From the NCBI GenBank assembly GCA_020851075.1, contig JADZDL010000201.1, positions 1 to 36,953 of the forward strand: a stretch of DNA of 36,953 nucleotides, written 5' to 3'. Below, one piece after another: positions 1-8,925 of the stretch. Within the stretch, counting starts at the first letter, position 1. Every line of letters begins with the position of its first letter. Made by a program: the position numbers and the translations under genes. Origin of the DNA: Planctomycetota bacterium. GTDB taxonomy: Bacteria; Planctomycetota; UBA1135; UBA2386. The notes under the pieces are model-generated. The model was not told where the DNA came from. It did no database searches and worked only from the letters and a program-made list of their open reading frames with translations.

Positions 1-1074
1 ACCGAACGTTCGGTCTGGATCAGTTACAACGACGGTCGCCGTTGGCAGCGGTTTGCGCATGCGCTGCCGCTCGTGCCAATCACCGATCTCGTGGTGCGCG
101 AGCATTCGCTCATCGCGGCGACGCAGGGCCGTTCGTTCTGGTCCTACGACGGCCTCGAACACGTGCGTCAGCTCTCGGCGGAGCAGGCGCTGGCGCCGTT
201 GCATGTGTTCACGCCGGTCACGGTGGTGCAGTATCCGGGCGACGATGAAGTGGTGGCCGGCAAGGGCCGCAATCCCAGCAAGGACCTGCATGTGCGGTTC
301 TACCTGGCGGGGGATCTCGATGCGCCGGTTGCCGAACGCGTCGCCATCGAGGTGAAGGACTTCGACGGCAAGGTCGTGTGCACACGCGCCACCGATGCCA
401 CGAAGGACGACGAGAAGATCACCGTGAAGCGCGGCATGAACGATATCGCGATCACGTGGAAGACGACGGAGCCGAAGATCCTCGACGAGATGATCCTCTG
501 GAACGGTCGCGGTGGTGCGCCGCGTGCCGCGCCCGGCAACTACCCGATTGCGGTGACGTTCGGCGAACAGACGCAGAGTGTGGTTGGCCACATCGCCAAG
601 GACCCGCGCACGACTGCGAGCGAAGCCGAGCTGCAGGATCGATTCCGGCTCGTGCGCGACGCGCGCGATGCGGTGACGAAGGCGCACGAGGCGATCGAGT
701 CGATGCGGTCGATGCGCAGCCAGATGCAGGCCGTCACCGACCGTATGGAAGGCGACGCGAAGGCGAAGCTCGATACGAAGCGAGCCGAGGTGGCGGCAGC
801 GCTCACGGCCGTCGAAGAAGCGCTCTACCAGACGAAGGCGAAGAGCAGCCAGGACGTGTTGAACTTCCCGATCCGTCTCACCGACAAGCTGCTGGGTGTA
901 CTGAGTTCGGTCAATGGTGCCGAGTTTGGGCCAACGGCGGGGCAGAAGGAGGTCGCAGCACAGCTGATGGCGGCGATCGAGGTGCAGGTGGCGCTGTACG
1001 AGGCCGCGAAGAAGGACGGCGTGGCGCAGTTCAACGCGCTCGCCCACGAGCTGGTGGTGCCGTACGTGAAGTGA
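1..1074 (+). CDS. C-terminal part of a BNR/sortilin-like (VPS10-type) repeat protein, 5' end cut by window
   Basis: The reading frame is open from base 1 to a TGA at 1072-1074, so the start lies outside the window and 357 residues are visible. The first residues (SVWISYNDGRRWQ) look like a BNR/Asp-box style propeller blade, followed by TDLVVREHSLIAATQGRSFW, the usual last blade of WD40/YVTN/BNR-like proteins annotated as sortilin-like glycosyl hydrolases. A beta-rich segment follows, and the last ~150 residues are a charged helical region containing YQTKAKSSQDVLNFPIRL, a motif typical of the C-terminal tail of this family. The family is mostly secreted and its substrate is usually unknown; no enzymatic activity can be assigned from this part. 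The convergent neighbour ends at 1098. Confidence 0.85.
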   Translation, partial: TERSVWISYNDGRRWQRFAHALPLVPITDLVVREHSLIAATQGRSFWSYDGLEHVRQLSAEQALAPLHVFTPVTVVQYPGDDEVVAGKGRNPSKDLHVRFYLAGDLDAPVAERVAIEVKDFDGKVVCTRATDATKDDEKITVKRGMNDIAITWKTTEPKILDEMILWNGRGGAPRAAPGNYPIAVTFGEQTQSVVGHIAKDPRTTASEAELQDRFRLVRDARDAVTKAHEAIESMRSMRSQMQAVTDRMEGDAKAKLDTKRAEVAAALTAVEEALYQTKAKSSQDVLNFPIRLTDKLLGVLSSVNGAEFGPTAGQKEVAAQLMAAIEVQVALYEAAKKDGVAQFNALAHELVVPYVK

Positions 1075-1077
1075 CGG

Positions 1078-1097
1078 CAGCGGCCTTGTTTGGCCGT
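1078..1097. terminator. Possible short terminator hairpin between convergent genes
   Basis: CGGCC at 1081-1085 pairs with GGCCG at 1092-1096 around a T-rich 6-base loop, in the 23-bp gap between two converging genes. The stem is short and has no T-run, so this is only a weak call. Confidence 0.25.
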
Positions 1098-2255
1098 CTA
1101 GCCGCCAATCCGGTAGTGGTGGATCGCATACGGTGCGAACTCATCCGCGAACTTCCCGCCATCAACCTTCAGCGAGCGTTTCTCCCCGAGCACTTCGACC
1201 TTCGTTCCCGAAGCTGTGCCCTTCACCGAGAAGACCACCTTCGTCGCCGTGCTTGCCATCGACGCCGTATAGAGCACGAGGTGCTTGCCGTCGCGATGGC
1301 AGCGCACCGCGATCTCGATCTCACCTTCGGCGCGCACCGTCACGACGCCCGCGACGATGGGTGAGTTGAGGATCGGCGCTGCGGCGATCACTTCACGGTT
1401 GATCTCTTTCGCCGCCGCCGCAATCTCCGGATACGCGAGCATGCCCGCTTCCACGAACTTCGGCTGGAACTCGTGCGCGAAGTAGATGATGCCCGAAGCT
1501 CCACAGGCGATCGCCATCCACACCTCGCTGCGCATCTGCTCGGGCGACGGGCGTGCGGCGGTGTTTTCGACGTGCGTTGTTTCGATGCACGCAAACACGG
1601 GTTTGCGCTGTTGGGTCCAATCGACCAGGCGTTGCACCCCCTTGCCGACAAATTCGAGTTTGCCCTTCACCGCCGGTTTGTCGTGGGTGACCGGGTAGAT
1701 ATCAAACGAAACGAGGTCGCAGCCTTTGGCGTATTCTGGATAGTCCTCGGGGTGGTTGGTGCGGTTGCCGCGGCCATGCCAACCATCCCACGCGGCACCT
1801 TGGCCGAGGTTCAGCATGACCGGGCGCGTGCGATCGGCTTTGCGCATCGCTTCGTAGGACTCGACGATCGTGTGGGGCGGAATGGGTGGCCCGTAGCCGA
1901 TCTTCGCCGCCTGGGCGTTGTCGGGCTCATCATCGTGCATCCACGCGACGATCGTCTTGCCCGGATGTGCGAGCCCGACTTCGTTCTGTGCGCAGATCGT
2001 GCGCATGCCGGCGGCGTCGAGTGCCTGCAGTTGTTCTTTGGTCGGGCCACCGTAGAGGCCGACGTAGAGGTTGACGCCGATCTCTTGATAACGCTTGCTG
2101 TTGTGCGGCGATTGCAGCCACACACCGATCGGGAAGAACTGCGGCTCCTTCGGCAGCCCGTTCGTGAACGTGGCGCCTGGGCTGGTGTTCTTTGCGGGCG
2201 AGCCCTGTTGGGCGGGCAGCAGGGATAGCAGTAGCAGGGGGAGGAGCAGGCGCAT
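1098..2255 (-). CDS. Secreted TIM-barrel glycoside-hydrolase-like protein
   Basis: 385 residues. The frame is open up to 2351, but I take the ATG at 2255 because it begins a clean signal peptide (MRLLLPLLLLSLLPAQQ) and because the 2351 start would fall inside a strong hairpin. Alternating strand-like segments (FFPIGVW, GVNLYVGLY, TICAQNE, IVAWMHDDEPDN, DLVSFDIYPV, PVFACIETTH, GIIYFAHE) are typical of a TIM barrel related to clan GH-A glycosidases. E110 in the DDEP motif and E225 in ACIETTH are candidate acid/base and nucleophile. The C-terminal ~90 residues look like a beta-sandwich. Exported carbohydrate degradation is inferred; the substrate is unknown. It lies downstream of the DUF4388 gene, with a hairpin between them, so it is probably transcribed separately. 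Confidence 0.75.
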   Translation of the reverse strand: MRLLLPLLLLSLLPAQQGSPAKNTSPGATFTNGLPKEPQFFPIGVWLQSPHNSKRYQEIGVNLYVGLYGGPTKEQLQALDAAGMRTICAQNEVGLAHPGKTIVAWMHDDEPDNAQAAKIGYGPPIPPHTIVESYEAMRKADRTRPVMLNLGQGAAWDGWHGRGNRTNHPEDYPEYAKGCDLVSFDIYPVTHDKPAVKGKLEFVGKGVQRLVDWTQQRKPVFACIETTHVENTAARPSPEQMRSEVWMAIACGASGIIYFAHEFQPKFVEAGMLAYPEIAAAAKEINREVIAAAPILNSPIVAGVVTVRAEGEIEIAVRCHRDGKHLVLYTASMASTATKVVFSVKGTASGTKVEVLGEKRSLKVDGGKFADEFAPYAIHHYRIGG

Positions 2256-2343
2256 GGATCGTTGCTTGAGGCGGGAGGCCCATTGGCAAGTTGGGCGTGC
2301 GGCGCAGAATACCCCACACGTTCGTTGGTGGAATGAGTGTTCC

Positions 2344-2365
2344 GTGGCCACCTGCGGGTGGCCAC
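2344..2365 (-). terminator. Hairpin downstream of the DUF4388 gene
   Basis: A perfect 9-bp inverted repeat (GTGGCCACC at 2344-2352, GGTGGCCAC at 2357-2365) with a 4-base loop lies 5 bp after the DUF4388 stop codon on the minus strand. There is no T-run after it, so it is a terminator-like or mRNA-end stabilising hairpin. Confidence 0.5.
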
Positions 2366-2369
2366 CGCC

Positions 2370-3179
2370 TCAGCCGGGCAGGATCGCGTCGAGCGGATTC
2401 GTCGCTGCCGCTGCGCCGTGTTCGCGCAGATCGAGGTCCTTCTGCCGCGCCATCTCAAATAGCAACTGCGTCGTGTTCATGGAGACGCGTTGTGCAATGT
2501 TGCTGAGGTTGCCATCGAGGAACGTGAAGCTGGCATCGGGCAGCGAAAACGCTTCGTCGAAGATGCGGCGCACCTGCACTTCGAGCGCGGACCGCAGGTC
2601 TGGTGCGCTCACCGTAGCGCTGCGCAGCAGTTCGGAGCCGAGCAGCGTGTTCGCCAGCTCGCTCTGGTCGAGGCTCTCCTGGAGCTGCTCCTCGGTGATC
2701 TTGCATTGCAGGACGAGGATCGTGCCGAGTCGGAAGTCCGGACTGACGTGGTTGGTCACCGCATGCACGATCGAGCCGCGTTGGAACTCAAACACGAACA
2801 TCGAGCCGCCGGACTGCAGTGACAGGGTGCCTGTCTTTTGCAGGGAGCTCAGCATGTTCACGAGGTCGGGCAGGGACAGCACGGCCGTCGTGCCGCGCAG
2901 GTAGCGGACTTCTTGGGCCGCCGGTGGTTTCTCGGCGAGTTCGGCGTTGCGCGACATTCCGAAGATCGACTCCAGCCCCGCCGCCTGTTCGTTCAGTTGG
3001 CGCAGTTGCCACCGCAGTTCGGAGGTCGCTGCGATCAGTTGGGTCAACGCGCCGGCGCGACCTTTGAGGCAGCATTGTTTGAGGCTGCTGACCTGATCTT
3101 CGATGGCCCGCGCGCGCGCCTCGAGCAGGCGGAGGCCGGTATAGGCCCGGAGTTGCTTGTCAGGATCGAGTGCGAGCAT
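2370..3179 (-). CDS. DUF4388 (PATAN-type) domain protein
   Basis: 269 residues from ATG 3179. Residues 1-75 are helical and heptad-like (ARARAIEDQVSSLKQ, SELRWQLRQLNEQAAGL) and probably form a coiled coil. Residues ~96-225 match the DUF4388 pattern: GTTAVLSLPDLVNMLSSLQKTG, then TLSLQSGGSMFVFEFQRGSIVHA, then RLGTILV and two helical repeats. DUF4388/PATAN domains are common in delta-proteobacteria, Planctomycetes and cyanobacteria and are linked to two-component and gliding/GTPase signalling, but the biochemical role is not established. No signal peptide, so cytoplasmic. The frame is open upstream to 3389, but that extension is basic and low in hydrophobic residues and is not taken. Divergent from the protease gene at 3381. 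Confidence 0.8.
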   Translation of the reverse strand: MLALDPDKQLRAYTGLRLLEARARAIEDQVSSLKQCCLKGRAGALTQLIAATSELRWQLRQLNEQAAGLESIFGMSRNAELAEKPPAAQEVRYLRGTTAVLSLPDLVNMLSSLQKTGTLSLQSGGSMFVFEFQRGSIVHAVTNHVSPDFRLGTILVLQCKITEEQLQESLDQSELANTLLGSELLRSATVSAPDLRSALEVQVRRIFDEAFSLPDASFTFLDGNLSNIAQRVSMNTTQLLFEMARQKDLDLREHGAAAATNPLDAILPG

Positions 3180-3380
3180 GTTTGGGGTCCGCGAACAAGT
3201 GGCTATCGGCTTTGCTGGCCAGACGGTGGATCGTTCGTCGCGGACGCCAATGGCACTGGTGGTGCGGGAACGGCGGTATTGCCGCATTTTCGCTGCAGGG
3301 GCGAAACCCCGGCGACCTGGAGCCCCGGTGCGACTCCTGGTATCGTGACTGCCTTCGGTCGTCTTCTGCCAGGGAACCCC

Positions 3381-5741
3381 ATGCGCCATTGGAAGTCACT
3401 TTGCCTATCCTTGCTCTTCGGAGCTCCTTTTGTTGGAACGTTGGCGCAGCCGTGCATGGCGCAGACCGCCGAACTGCAGAGCACGCGCCATCCTGTGTCG
3501 ATTGACTCGGGTTATGTCGAGAACAGCAATCCGGCGGCGGCCGCGCATGGCATTCCGGCGGTCGTCTGGTCAACGGTGGTGTCCGTGCCATCGTCGTCGT
3601 GGGTGCGACTCAGCTACGCAGGCATCCTGCTCTCGGGGCAACGAGAACGCGGCGGCGACGGTTCGTACCTGCGCCTCACGTCGATCCTGACCGGCGAGTT
3701 CCAGACCCAACATCTGGTGCACGTTGAGCAGTGGCGGGACACCTCTGCTTACTTCAACGGCGACGCGGTGCTCGTCGAATTGCTCGCGTGCCCGGGCACC
3801 GGGGCGAACCGCCTGCAGATCGCCGAGGTCACCGCGGGTCCGGCATTGCCCGTGGGCACCGATTCGATCTGTGGCCCCATCGACCGGCGCACGCTCAGCA
3901 ATGATGCGCGCATCGGCCGCCTGGTGCCGGTGGGTTGCACGGGTTGGCAGATTGATGACTGCAACCGTTGTTTCCTCACGGCGGGACACTGTGCCGGTTC
4001 CGGTATGCAGGTGTTGGAGTTCCACTGTCCGTTGTCGACGGGATCCGGTGCACTCGTGCACCCGGGCCCGCAGGATCAATATGCGGTGGACGCGAGTTCG
4101 CAGCAGGCCAGCGCGGCACCGAGTCTCGGCAACGATTGGGATTATTTTGGTGTATTCCCTAACTCCACGACGGGGCTCACCCCATTCCAGGCCAGCAACG
4201 GCCAGGCGTTCACGCTGCTCTCGTCGCCGCCGGCGGTAGCCAACCAACCGCTGCGCATCACGGGGTATGGCGTGGTGTCCGCCCCGGTCTCGCCGACGTG
4301 GGAGCAGGTGCAGAAGACGCACGTTGGTCCTTACACCGCGGTGCAGGGCACGCGCCTTGACTACCTCACGGACACGACGGGTGGCAACTCCGGTTCGCCC
4401 GTGTTCCTCGATGGTACGAACCAGGCGATCGGCATCCATACGCATGGTGGTTGCACCGTGAGCGGCGGCAACAATTCGGGAACATCCGGCAGTCATATCC
4501 AGTTGCAGGCGGCGCTCGCGGCGCCGACGGGAGTCTGCTACTGCGAGCCGATTTCGTTCCTGTTCCCGAATGGCCAGCCGACCTTGGTCTCACCCGGTGG
4601 GGTGACGACGTTGCGCGTGCAGATCGGGGGCAATGTGCCGATGCAGCCAGGTTCCCTTGAGTTGCACTATTCGTATGCAGGCCCGACGCAGATGCAGACG
4701 CTCGTGCCAGTGGCGCTTGGTAACAACCTGTTTGAGGTGGCGGTGCCGGGTTCCAACTGCATGGCGACACTGACGTACTATTGGAGTGCGCGCGATACAA
4801 CGAATGTCGCCTACACGTCGCCGCGGCAGGCGCCGACTTCGGTGCACTCGGCGACGGTGGCGACCAACCTGGCGACGATCCGGACCTACAACTTCAACAC
4901 GAGTCCGCCTGGTTGGACCGTCGTCAACACGAACGTCGTTGCAGGCGGTTGGACGCGCGGCACGCTGCAGGATCCGCGTGGGCCGTATGCGGACTACGAT
5001 GGCAGTGGCCAATGCTGGGTGACCGGCAATACGTCGCTGGAGGATCTCAACGGTGGCCCGACCCGTCTGCGCACGGAGACCATCGATGTCAGTGCGGCTA
5101 CCAATCCGATCGTTCGGTATGCCTTGTGGTTTACCTGCAATAGCAACGACGATCGTCTGCTCGTGGAAGCGACCCAGGACAACGGCGCCAACTGGGTGCT
5201 GGTGGAATACCTGAGTGCGTTTGCCGGCTGGGAGATCCACGGGTTCCGCGTGCTCGACCACTTTGCGGTCGCTGGCCAGATCAGCGTGCGCTGGTCCGTG
5301 GCGGACAGTCCCAACAATTCGACGACCGAAGCCGCCGTCGATGCGTTCCTCGTCGCCGACGCGACCTGCCCGCCGCCGTCGTGGACGTCGTTTGGTATGG
5401 GGTGTGCGCCCACTGGTCCTGTGCCGACGCTCTCGGCGATCACGCTGCCCGCGATCGGCAACCCGTTCGTGCTGAGCGGCAACAACCTCGGTGCTGGCGC
5501 CCCGATCCTCATCGCGGGTCTGTCGCCGACTTCGCCGCCAACGCCGTTGACTCCCTATGGCTGGGGGCCTGGCTGTGCGCTCTACGTCACGCCCGATGTG
5601 GCGCTGTTTGCATTCGGTGGTGTGATCGGGTTTGGCATTCCCAACGACCCGAGCCTGTCTGGCATCCGCCTCTACTACCAGATGCTCGAACTGGGTCAGG
5701 TGTTGGCGGCGACGGATGCCGGCATCGCCGAGATCCGCTAG
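3381..5741 (+). CDS. Secreted trypsin-like serine protease with jelly-roll-like and C-terminal GxGC module
   Basis: 786 residues from ATG 3381, which starts a signal peptide (MRHWKSLCLSLLFGAPFVGTLA). The middle is a chymotrypsin-fold protease: CFLTAGHC gives His203, NDWDYFGVF gives Asp252, and TTGGNSGSPVF gives Ser337, so the triad appears complete. The protease domain resembles Glu-endopeptidase/lysyl-endopeptidase-like secreted enzymes more than DegP; no PDZ domain is seen. Next come an Ig-like segment and a beta-sandwich/MAM-like region (residues ~500-660, from TYNFNTSPPGW to EAAVDAFLV). The last ~120 residues start FGMGC and include GPGCALYV, the same C-terminal module found in three other secreted proteins here. 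Function: extracellular proteolysis; specificity unknown. Confidence 0.88.
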   Translation: MRHWKSLCLSLLFGAPFVGTLAQPCMAQTAELQSTRHPVSIDSGYVENSNPAAAAHGIPAVVWSTVVSVPSSSWVRLSYAGILLSGQRERGGDGSYLRLTSILTGEFQTQHLVHVEQWRDTSAYFNGDAVLVELLACPGTGANRLQIAEVTAGPALPVGTDSICGPIDRRTLSNDARIGRLVPVGCTGWQIDDCNRCFLTAGHCAGSGMQVLEFHCPLSTGSGALVHPGPQDQYAVDASSQQASAAPSLGNDWDYFGVFPNSTTGLTPFQASNGQAFTLLSSPPAVANQPLRITGYGVVSAPVSPTWEQVQKTHVGPYTAVQGTRLDYLTDTTGGNSGSPVFLDGTNQAIGIHTHGGCTVSGGNNSGTSGSHIQLQAALAAPTGVCYCEPISFLFPNGQPTLVSPGGVTTLRVQIGGNVPMQPGSLELHYSYAGPTQMQTLVPVALGNNLFEVAVPGSNCMATLTYYWSARDTTNVAYTSPRQAPTSVHSATVATNLATIRTYNFNTSPPGWTVVNTNVVAGGWTRGTLQDPRGPYADYDGSGQCWVTGNTSLEDLNGGPTRLRTETIDVSAATNPIVRYALWFTCNSNDDRLLVEATQDNGANWVLVEYLSAFAGWEIHGFRVLDHFAVAGQISVRWSVADSPNNSTTEAAVDAFLVADATCPPPSWTSFGMGCAPTGPVPTLSAITLPAIGNPFVLSGNNLGAGAPILIAGLSPTSPPTPLTPYGWGPGCALYVTPDVALFAFGGVIGFGIPNDPSLSGIRLYYQMLELGQVLAATDAGIAEIR

Positions 5742-5762
5742 CGCTGGTCGCCGCGTTCTCGC

Positions 5763-7298
5763 TCACGTGCCATACGGGCGAAGCCCGAGCCGACGGCGGT
5801 GCTCATCGCGCTGTAGTGAGAGCGCCGCGCCCTCGCCGCCGCTGGTGGCGCCGCCGGCCATGCTGTCCATCCAATCGCCGCTGGCTTCCAACGCCGCGCG
5901 GGCGCCTTCGGCATCGCCGGCCTCCTGCAGGCGCACACCACGCAGTTCGTGCAGGCGCGCGACCTGGCTATAGCCGCCGAGGTGGTTGACGTTGCTGAGG
6001 ATGAGCTTCTCGGCGAGATCGACGTGGCCCGCCTGTTCGAGTCGCTGCGCCTCCGTCCACCAGATCGGCTCGGCACCGGGCGCGTCCAGGAAGACGGCGT
6101 CGCGCAGCAGCACCTCGGCGCAATTGCCTGCGCGCGTGAGGTCGTCAGGTTTGCAGCTGACGCGTGCTATGAGCAGTTGGTCCATGGGCGCGTCGCGCAG
6201 CATGTAGACCTGGGCGAGGGGTTCGCCGGCCTCGACGATGCCGATGAGGAGCAGGCATTCGGTCTTGTTCACGCGCAGGCGCTTGGGCTGCAGGTCGGGC
6301 CACACCTTGCGAAGGCCCGGCAGCAGGCTCTGTAGGAAACCGTCGTGGCTCAGGCCCGAACGATCGCGCCGCGAGAGGTCGATCTGCACCCCTCCTTTAC
6401 CATCGTGCACGAGCGTACGTTTGCTGTCATCGAGCGCGTGCCAGCCAAACGGCACCCGCAGGGAGGCCGTGAGCGAGCTCGTCGCGACCGTCGCGCACTT
6501 CTCGTTGGCATACTCGGCGACGATGCGCGGCGCGAAACCGGCCCCACTCTGCAGCAGGTTCTGGTTGATCGGATCATCCTGCCGCAGGGTGCGGCTGTCC
6601 GCGGCGAGCGCCACGTCCACGTGTTGTGCGGGTTTGTCGTCGTCGACTTCGAGCACTTCGATGGGGGCGGGATCCTCCGCGTAGCGAACGACTTCGATCT
6701 CGGGTTTCGGTTGCTTGCGCGGCGGTGCTGGGGGCTGCGTCACCGGGCGCGCCGTGTAGGTCGACTCGGGCAGCTGCGCATCGGCCGGGCCAGCCAGCAC
6801 GTTGGTGCCACGCGGTCGTGTGAGCGTGAACGAACGCAGCATCGTGCGCAGGGTGTCGTGTACGCTGCCCCAGAGGGCCTCCGGCGCGAGCACGTTCACT
6901 GTCACGAGCCGGCCGCCGTCTTCGAGCAGCATGAGCCGCATGCGCAAGGCGGTGCCGTCACTGACCTGCAAAGCCCAGCAGCCGACGGCCGGATGGGGGA
7001 GGCCCACTTCGAGTTCCATGGCGCCAGGGTCGTAGCCCTGTTCGCGTGCGAGCCACTGCAGCCATTCGGCGAGCGTGCCGCTTTCGTATGCTGGGCGCGC
7101 GCCCACGCTGAACACGATTGCCGCGAACGGCGCCATCGCGATCGTGAGCGGCGCGAAGGTCTGGGGAGCCGAGAAGTCCGTGTCTTCGTTCGGCAGGTCC
7201 GGCATGGCCCAACCGGTCGGCAGCGCAAACGAGAACGCGAGATCCGCGAGGCGCGCTGGCACTTCGCAAAGGGAGAAACCGGAAGGAAGGTCGGCCAT
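5763..7298 (-). CDS. Hypothetical protein with two tandem PsbP/DcrB-like domains and a helical tail
   Basis: 511 residues from ATG 7298 (MADLPSGFSLCEVP). The frame is open back to 7682, but that would overlap the divergent gene at 7537 and adds Arg-rich non-coding-looking sequence. The N-terminal ~170 residues (LAFSFALPTGWAMPD...RTMLRSFTL) and a middle block (~280-420, LTASLRVPFGWHALDDSKR...AQVYMLRD) share the layout 'LPxGW, strands, hydrophobic beta, LRSF', suggesting two copies of a PsbP/DcrB-like fold separated by a Pro/Glu-rich linker. The C-terminus (EAQRLEQAGHVDLAEKLI, YSQVARLHELRGVRLQEAGD) resembles tetratricopeptide helices. No signal peptide. I do not recognise a specific family. Convergent with the protease, which ends 21 bp away. 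Confidence 0.75.
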   Translation of the reverse strand: MADLPSGFSLCEVPARLADLAFSFALPTGWAMPDLPNEDTDFSAPQTFAPLTIAMAPFAAIVFSVGARPAYESGTLAEWLQWLAREQGYDPGAMELEVGLPHPAVGCWALQVSDGTALRMRLMLLEDGGRLVTVNVLAPEALWGSVHDTLRTMLRSFTLTRPRGTNVLAGPADAQLPESTYTARPVTQPPAPPRKQPKPEIEVVRYAEDPAPIEVLEVDDDKPAQHVDVALAADSRTLRQDDPINQNLLQSGAGFAPRIVAEYANEKCATVATSSLTASLRVPFGWHALDDSKRTLVHDGKGGVQIDLSRRDRSGLSHDGFLQSLLPGLRKVWPDLQPKRLRVNKTECLLLIGIVEAGEPLAQVYMLRDAPMDQLLIARVSCKPDDLTRAGNCAEVLLRDAVFLDAPGAEPIWWTEAQRLEQAGHVDLAEKLILSNVNHLGGYSQVARLHELRGVRLQEAGDAEGARAALEASGDWMDSMAGGATSGGEGAALSLQRDEHRRRLGLRPYGT

Positions 7299-7430
7299 GC
7301 CGTTGTCATCCGGAGGAGCGCGCTGCCGTGACACCGTGGCGGGCGATTTTGGCCGTTGGGGAAGCCGCCATGCCATGGGGCGTTTCCTCAGGGTGCCGCG
7401 GGCCAGCCCCAAGCGTGTGGTGCGCTTCGC

Positions 7431-7458
7431 CCGAGGCAGGGCTTCCGAGGCAGGGCTT
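7431..7458. repeat. Two tandem copies of a 14-bp unit
   Basis: CCGAGGCAGGGCTT occurs twice without a gap (7431-7444 and 7445-7458) in the 238-bp divergent intergenic region 7299-7536. It looks like a recent local duplication. I see no convincing sigma-70 promoter elements in the rest of this interval. Confidence 0.85.
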
Positions 7459-7536
7459 CCGGCGTGGACGGCCAGCGCAGGGCTCGGCAGAATGGGCGCC
7501 GATCCACCGCATCTTGTCACGTAGACGTCCGCCACG

Positions 7537-8925
7537 ATGAAGCCCCAATACCTTGCTCTCGCAGGTGCTTTGTGCACCAGCCTGTCCGCCCAGATCACGA
7601 TGACGCATCTCGCCGAGATCGATTGTTCCAATGCCCTCACCGGCATTGGCAACAATCCGGCCGCCGTGGCGTGGAATGGCACTGACCTCTACGTGGCTGG
7701 CTTCAATGGCCTTGGCACCGTGCAGCAGGTCGGCATCAATGTGCTGCCGGCAGCGCTCTCGGCGGGACCGAGCTGGGGCGTGCCGTTTGGCCTGCAGGCG
7801 ACGACACCGTCGCAGCGCGGTTACATCAACCTCGACTTCGATGGGCCGACGGGGTACCTCGTCGCGGGTTATGACCCGGGCAGCGCGGTTGCCGACGGCA
7901 TCACGCTCTGGGATTCGTTCGGCACCCAGCAGTGGGCAAAGAACGCGCGTGGCAGCAGCGGTGTCGCCTTTGATCCTGGTTTCCCAGGTGGCAACCCATT
8001 GCTTGGTTATGGCATCGGTTGGGCCAATTTTGGCCAGCCCGGTCGTGCGCTGCAGGACACCAGTGGCGCGGATGTCTGGTCGCTTACGACTGGCATGGGC
8101 ATCCAGGTGACCGGCCAGGGCACGAACTTCCGCGACATGGACTTTGATGCGCGCACGGGCGACATCTACCTGCGTTCGTCCAACAACGTGCTGCGTGGAG
8201 CGCGCACGGGCGACAACGCGTGCGTGATGACGACGCTCGTCGACACCCCGGAAGCGGGTGGCATCAACCTGCAGAACGTCTGCTTCGTCGACCACCAGGA
8301 TGGCGAGTTCCTCCTCTGGAACGATCGGCAGAGTGGTTCGACAACGCAGTTGTGGCAGCAGGTGATCCAGGCCGTGCGGGCCGACGGCACGCCCGAAACG
8401 ATCGATTGGGGCTCGTTCTCGCCGGCCGCGAGCGCCGGCGCCTATGACTTCAGCTTCGATCGCCAGACCGGCACACTCGCGATTGCCGACTACTACCTGC
8501 GCAAGGTCCAGATCTTCCTGGTGACGTCGAACCCGACCTGGAAGTACGGTCAGGGTTGCCCCGGCCAGGGGGCGTTTGTGCCGCAGCTGGCGGGCACCGG
8601 CACGGTGACGGGCCTCGCCGGGGGCTCGATCTCCTACAACCTGTCGGAGGCGGCGCCGCTGTCGGTGGCCTTCTTCGCGTTCGGGTTTGGCCAGACCACG
8701 CTGCCGTTCGGCAACGGTTGCGACATCCTGGTGGCCCCGATCCTGCTCACGCTGGGCCCGGTGATCACGGGGCCTGGTGGTGCCGGCAGTGGGCTTGGCT
8801 CAGTGTTGGTCACGTTGCCGCCTGGCTATCCGGGGCTGAGCCTCACCGCGCAGGCGGTCGTGCTCGAAAGTGGACCGACGTCGGCGATCGTGTTCTCGAA
8901 CGGCGTGCAGCTGCTCATTCCATGA
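7537..8925 (+). CDS. Secreted propeller-like protein with C-terminal GxGC module
   Basis: 462 residues from ATG 7537 with a signal peptide (MKPQYLALAGALCTSLSA). Residues ~25-330 have repeated blade-like segments (AVAWNGTDLYVAGFNGLG, YINLDFDGPTGYLVAGYD, DMDFDARTGDIYLRSSNN, DFSFDRQTGTLAIADYY), consistent with a beta-propeller of YVTN/NHL style. The last ~125 residues begin KYGQGCPGQG and contain GNGCDILVAP and LTAQAVVLE, the C-terminal module shared with other secreted proteins here. No catalytic residues can be named. The stop codon overlaps the start of the next gene as ATGA, so the two are almost certainly translated from one mRNA. Confidence 0.82.
   Translation: MKPQYLALAGALCTSLSAQITMTHLAEIDCSNALTGIGNNPAAVAWNGTDLYVAGFNGLGTVQQVGINVLPAALSAGPSWGVPFGLQATTPSQRGYINLDFDGPTGYLVAGYDPGSAVADGITLWDSFGTQQWAKNARGSSGVAFDPGFPGGNPLLGYGIGWANFGQPGRALQDTSGADVWSLTTGMGIQVTGQGTNFRDMDFDARTGDIYLRSSNNVLRGARTGDNACVMTTLVDTPEAGGINLQNVCFVDHQDGEFLLWNDRQSGSTTQLWQQVIQAVRADGTPETIDWGSFSPAASAGAYDFSFDRQTGTLAIADYYLRKVQIFLVTSNPTWKYGQGCPGQGAFVPQLAGTGTVTGLAGGSISYNLSEAAPLSVAFFAFGFGQTTLPFGNGCDILVAPILLTLGPVITGPGGAGSGLGSVLVTLPPGYPGLSLTAQAVVLESGPTSAIVFSNGVQLLIP

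Noticed and set aside
2256..2351. Longer start for the TIM-barrel protein
   Set aside because: It would begin inside a hairpin and place a charged, Cys-rich stretch before the signal peptide.
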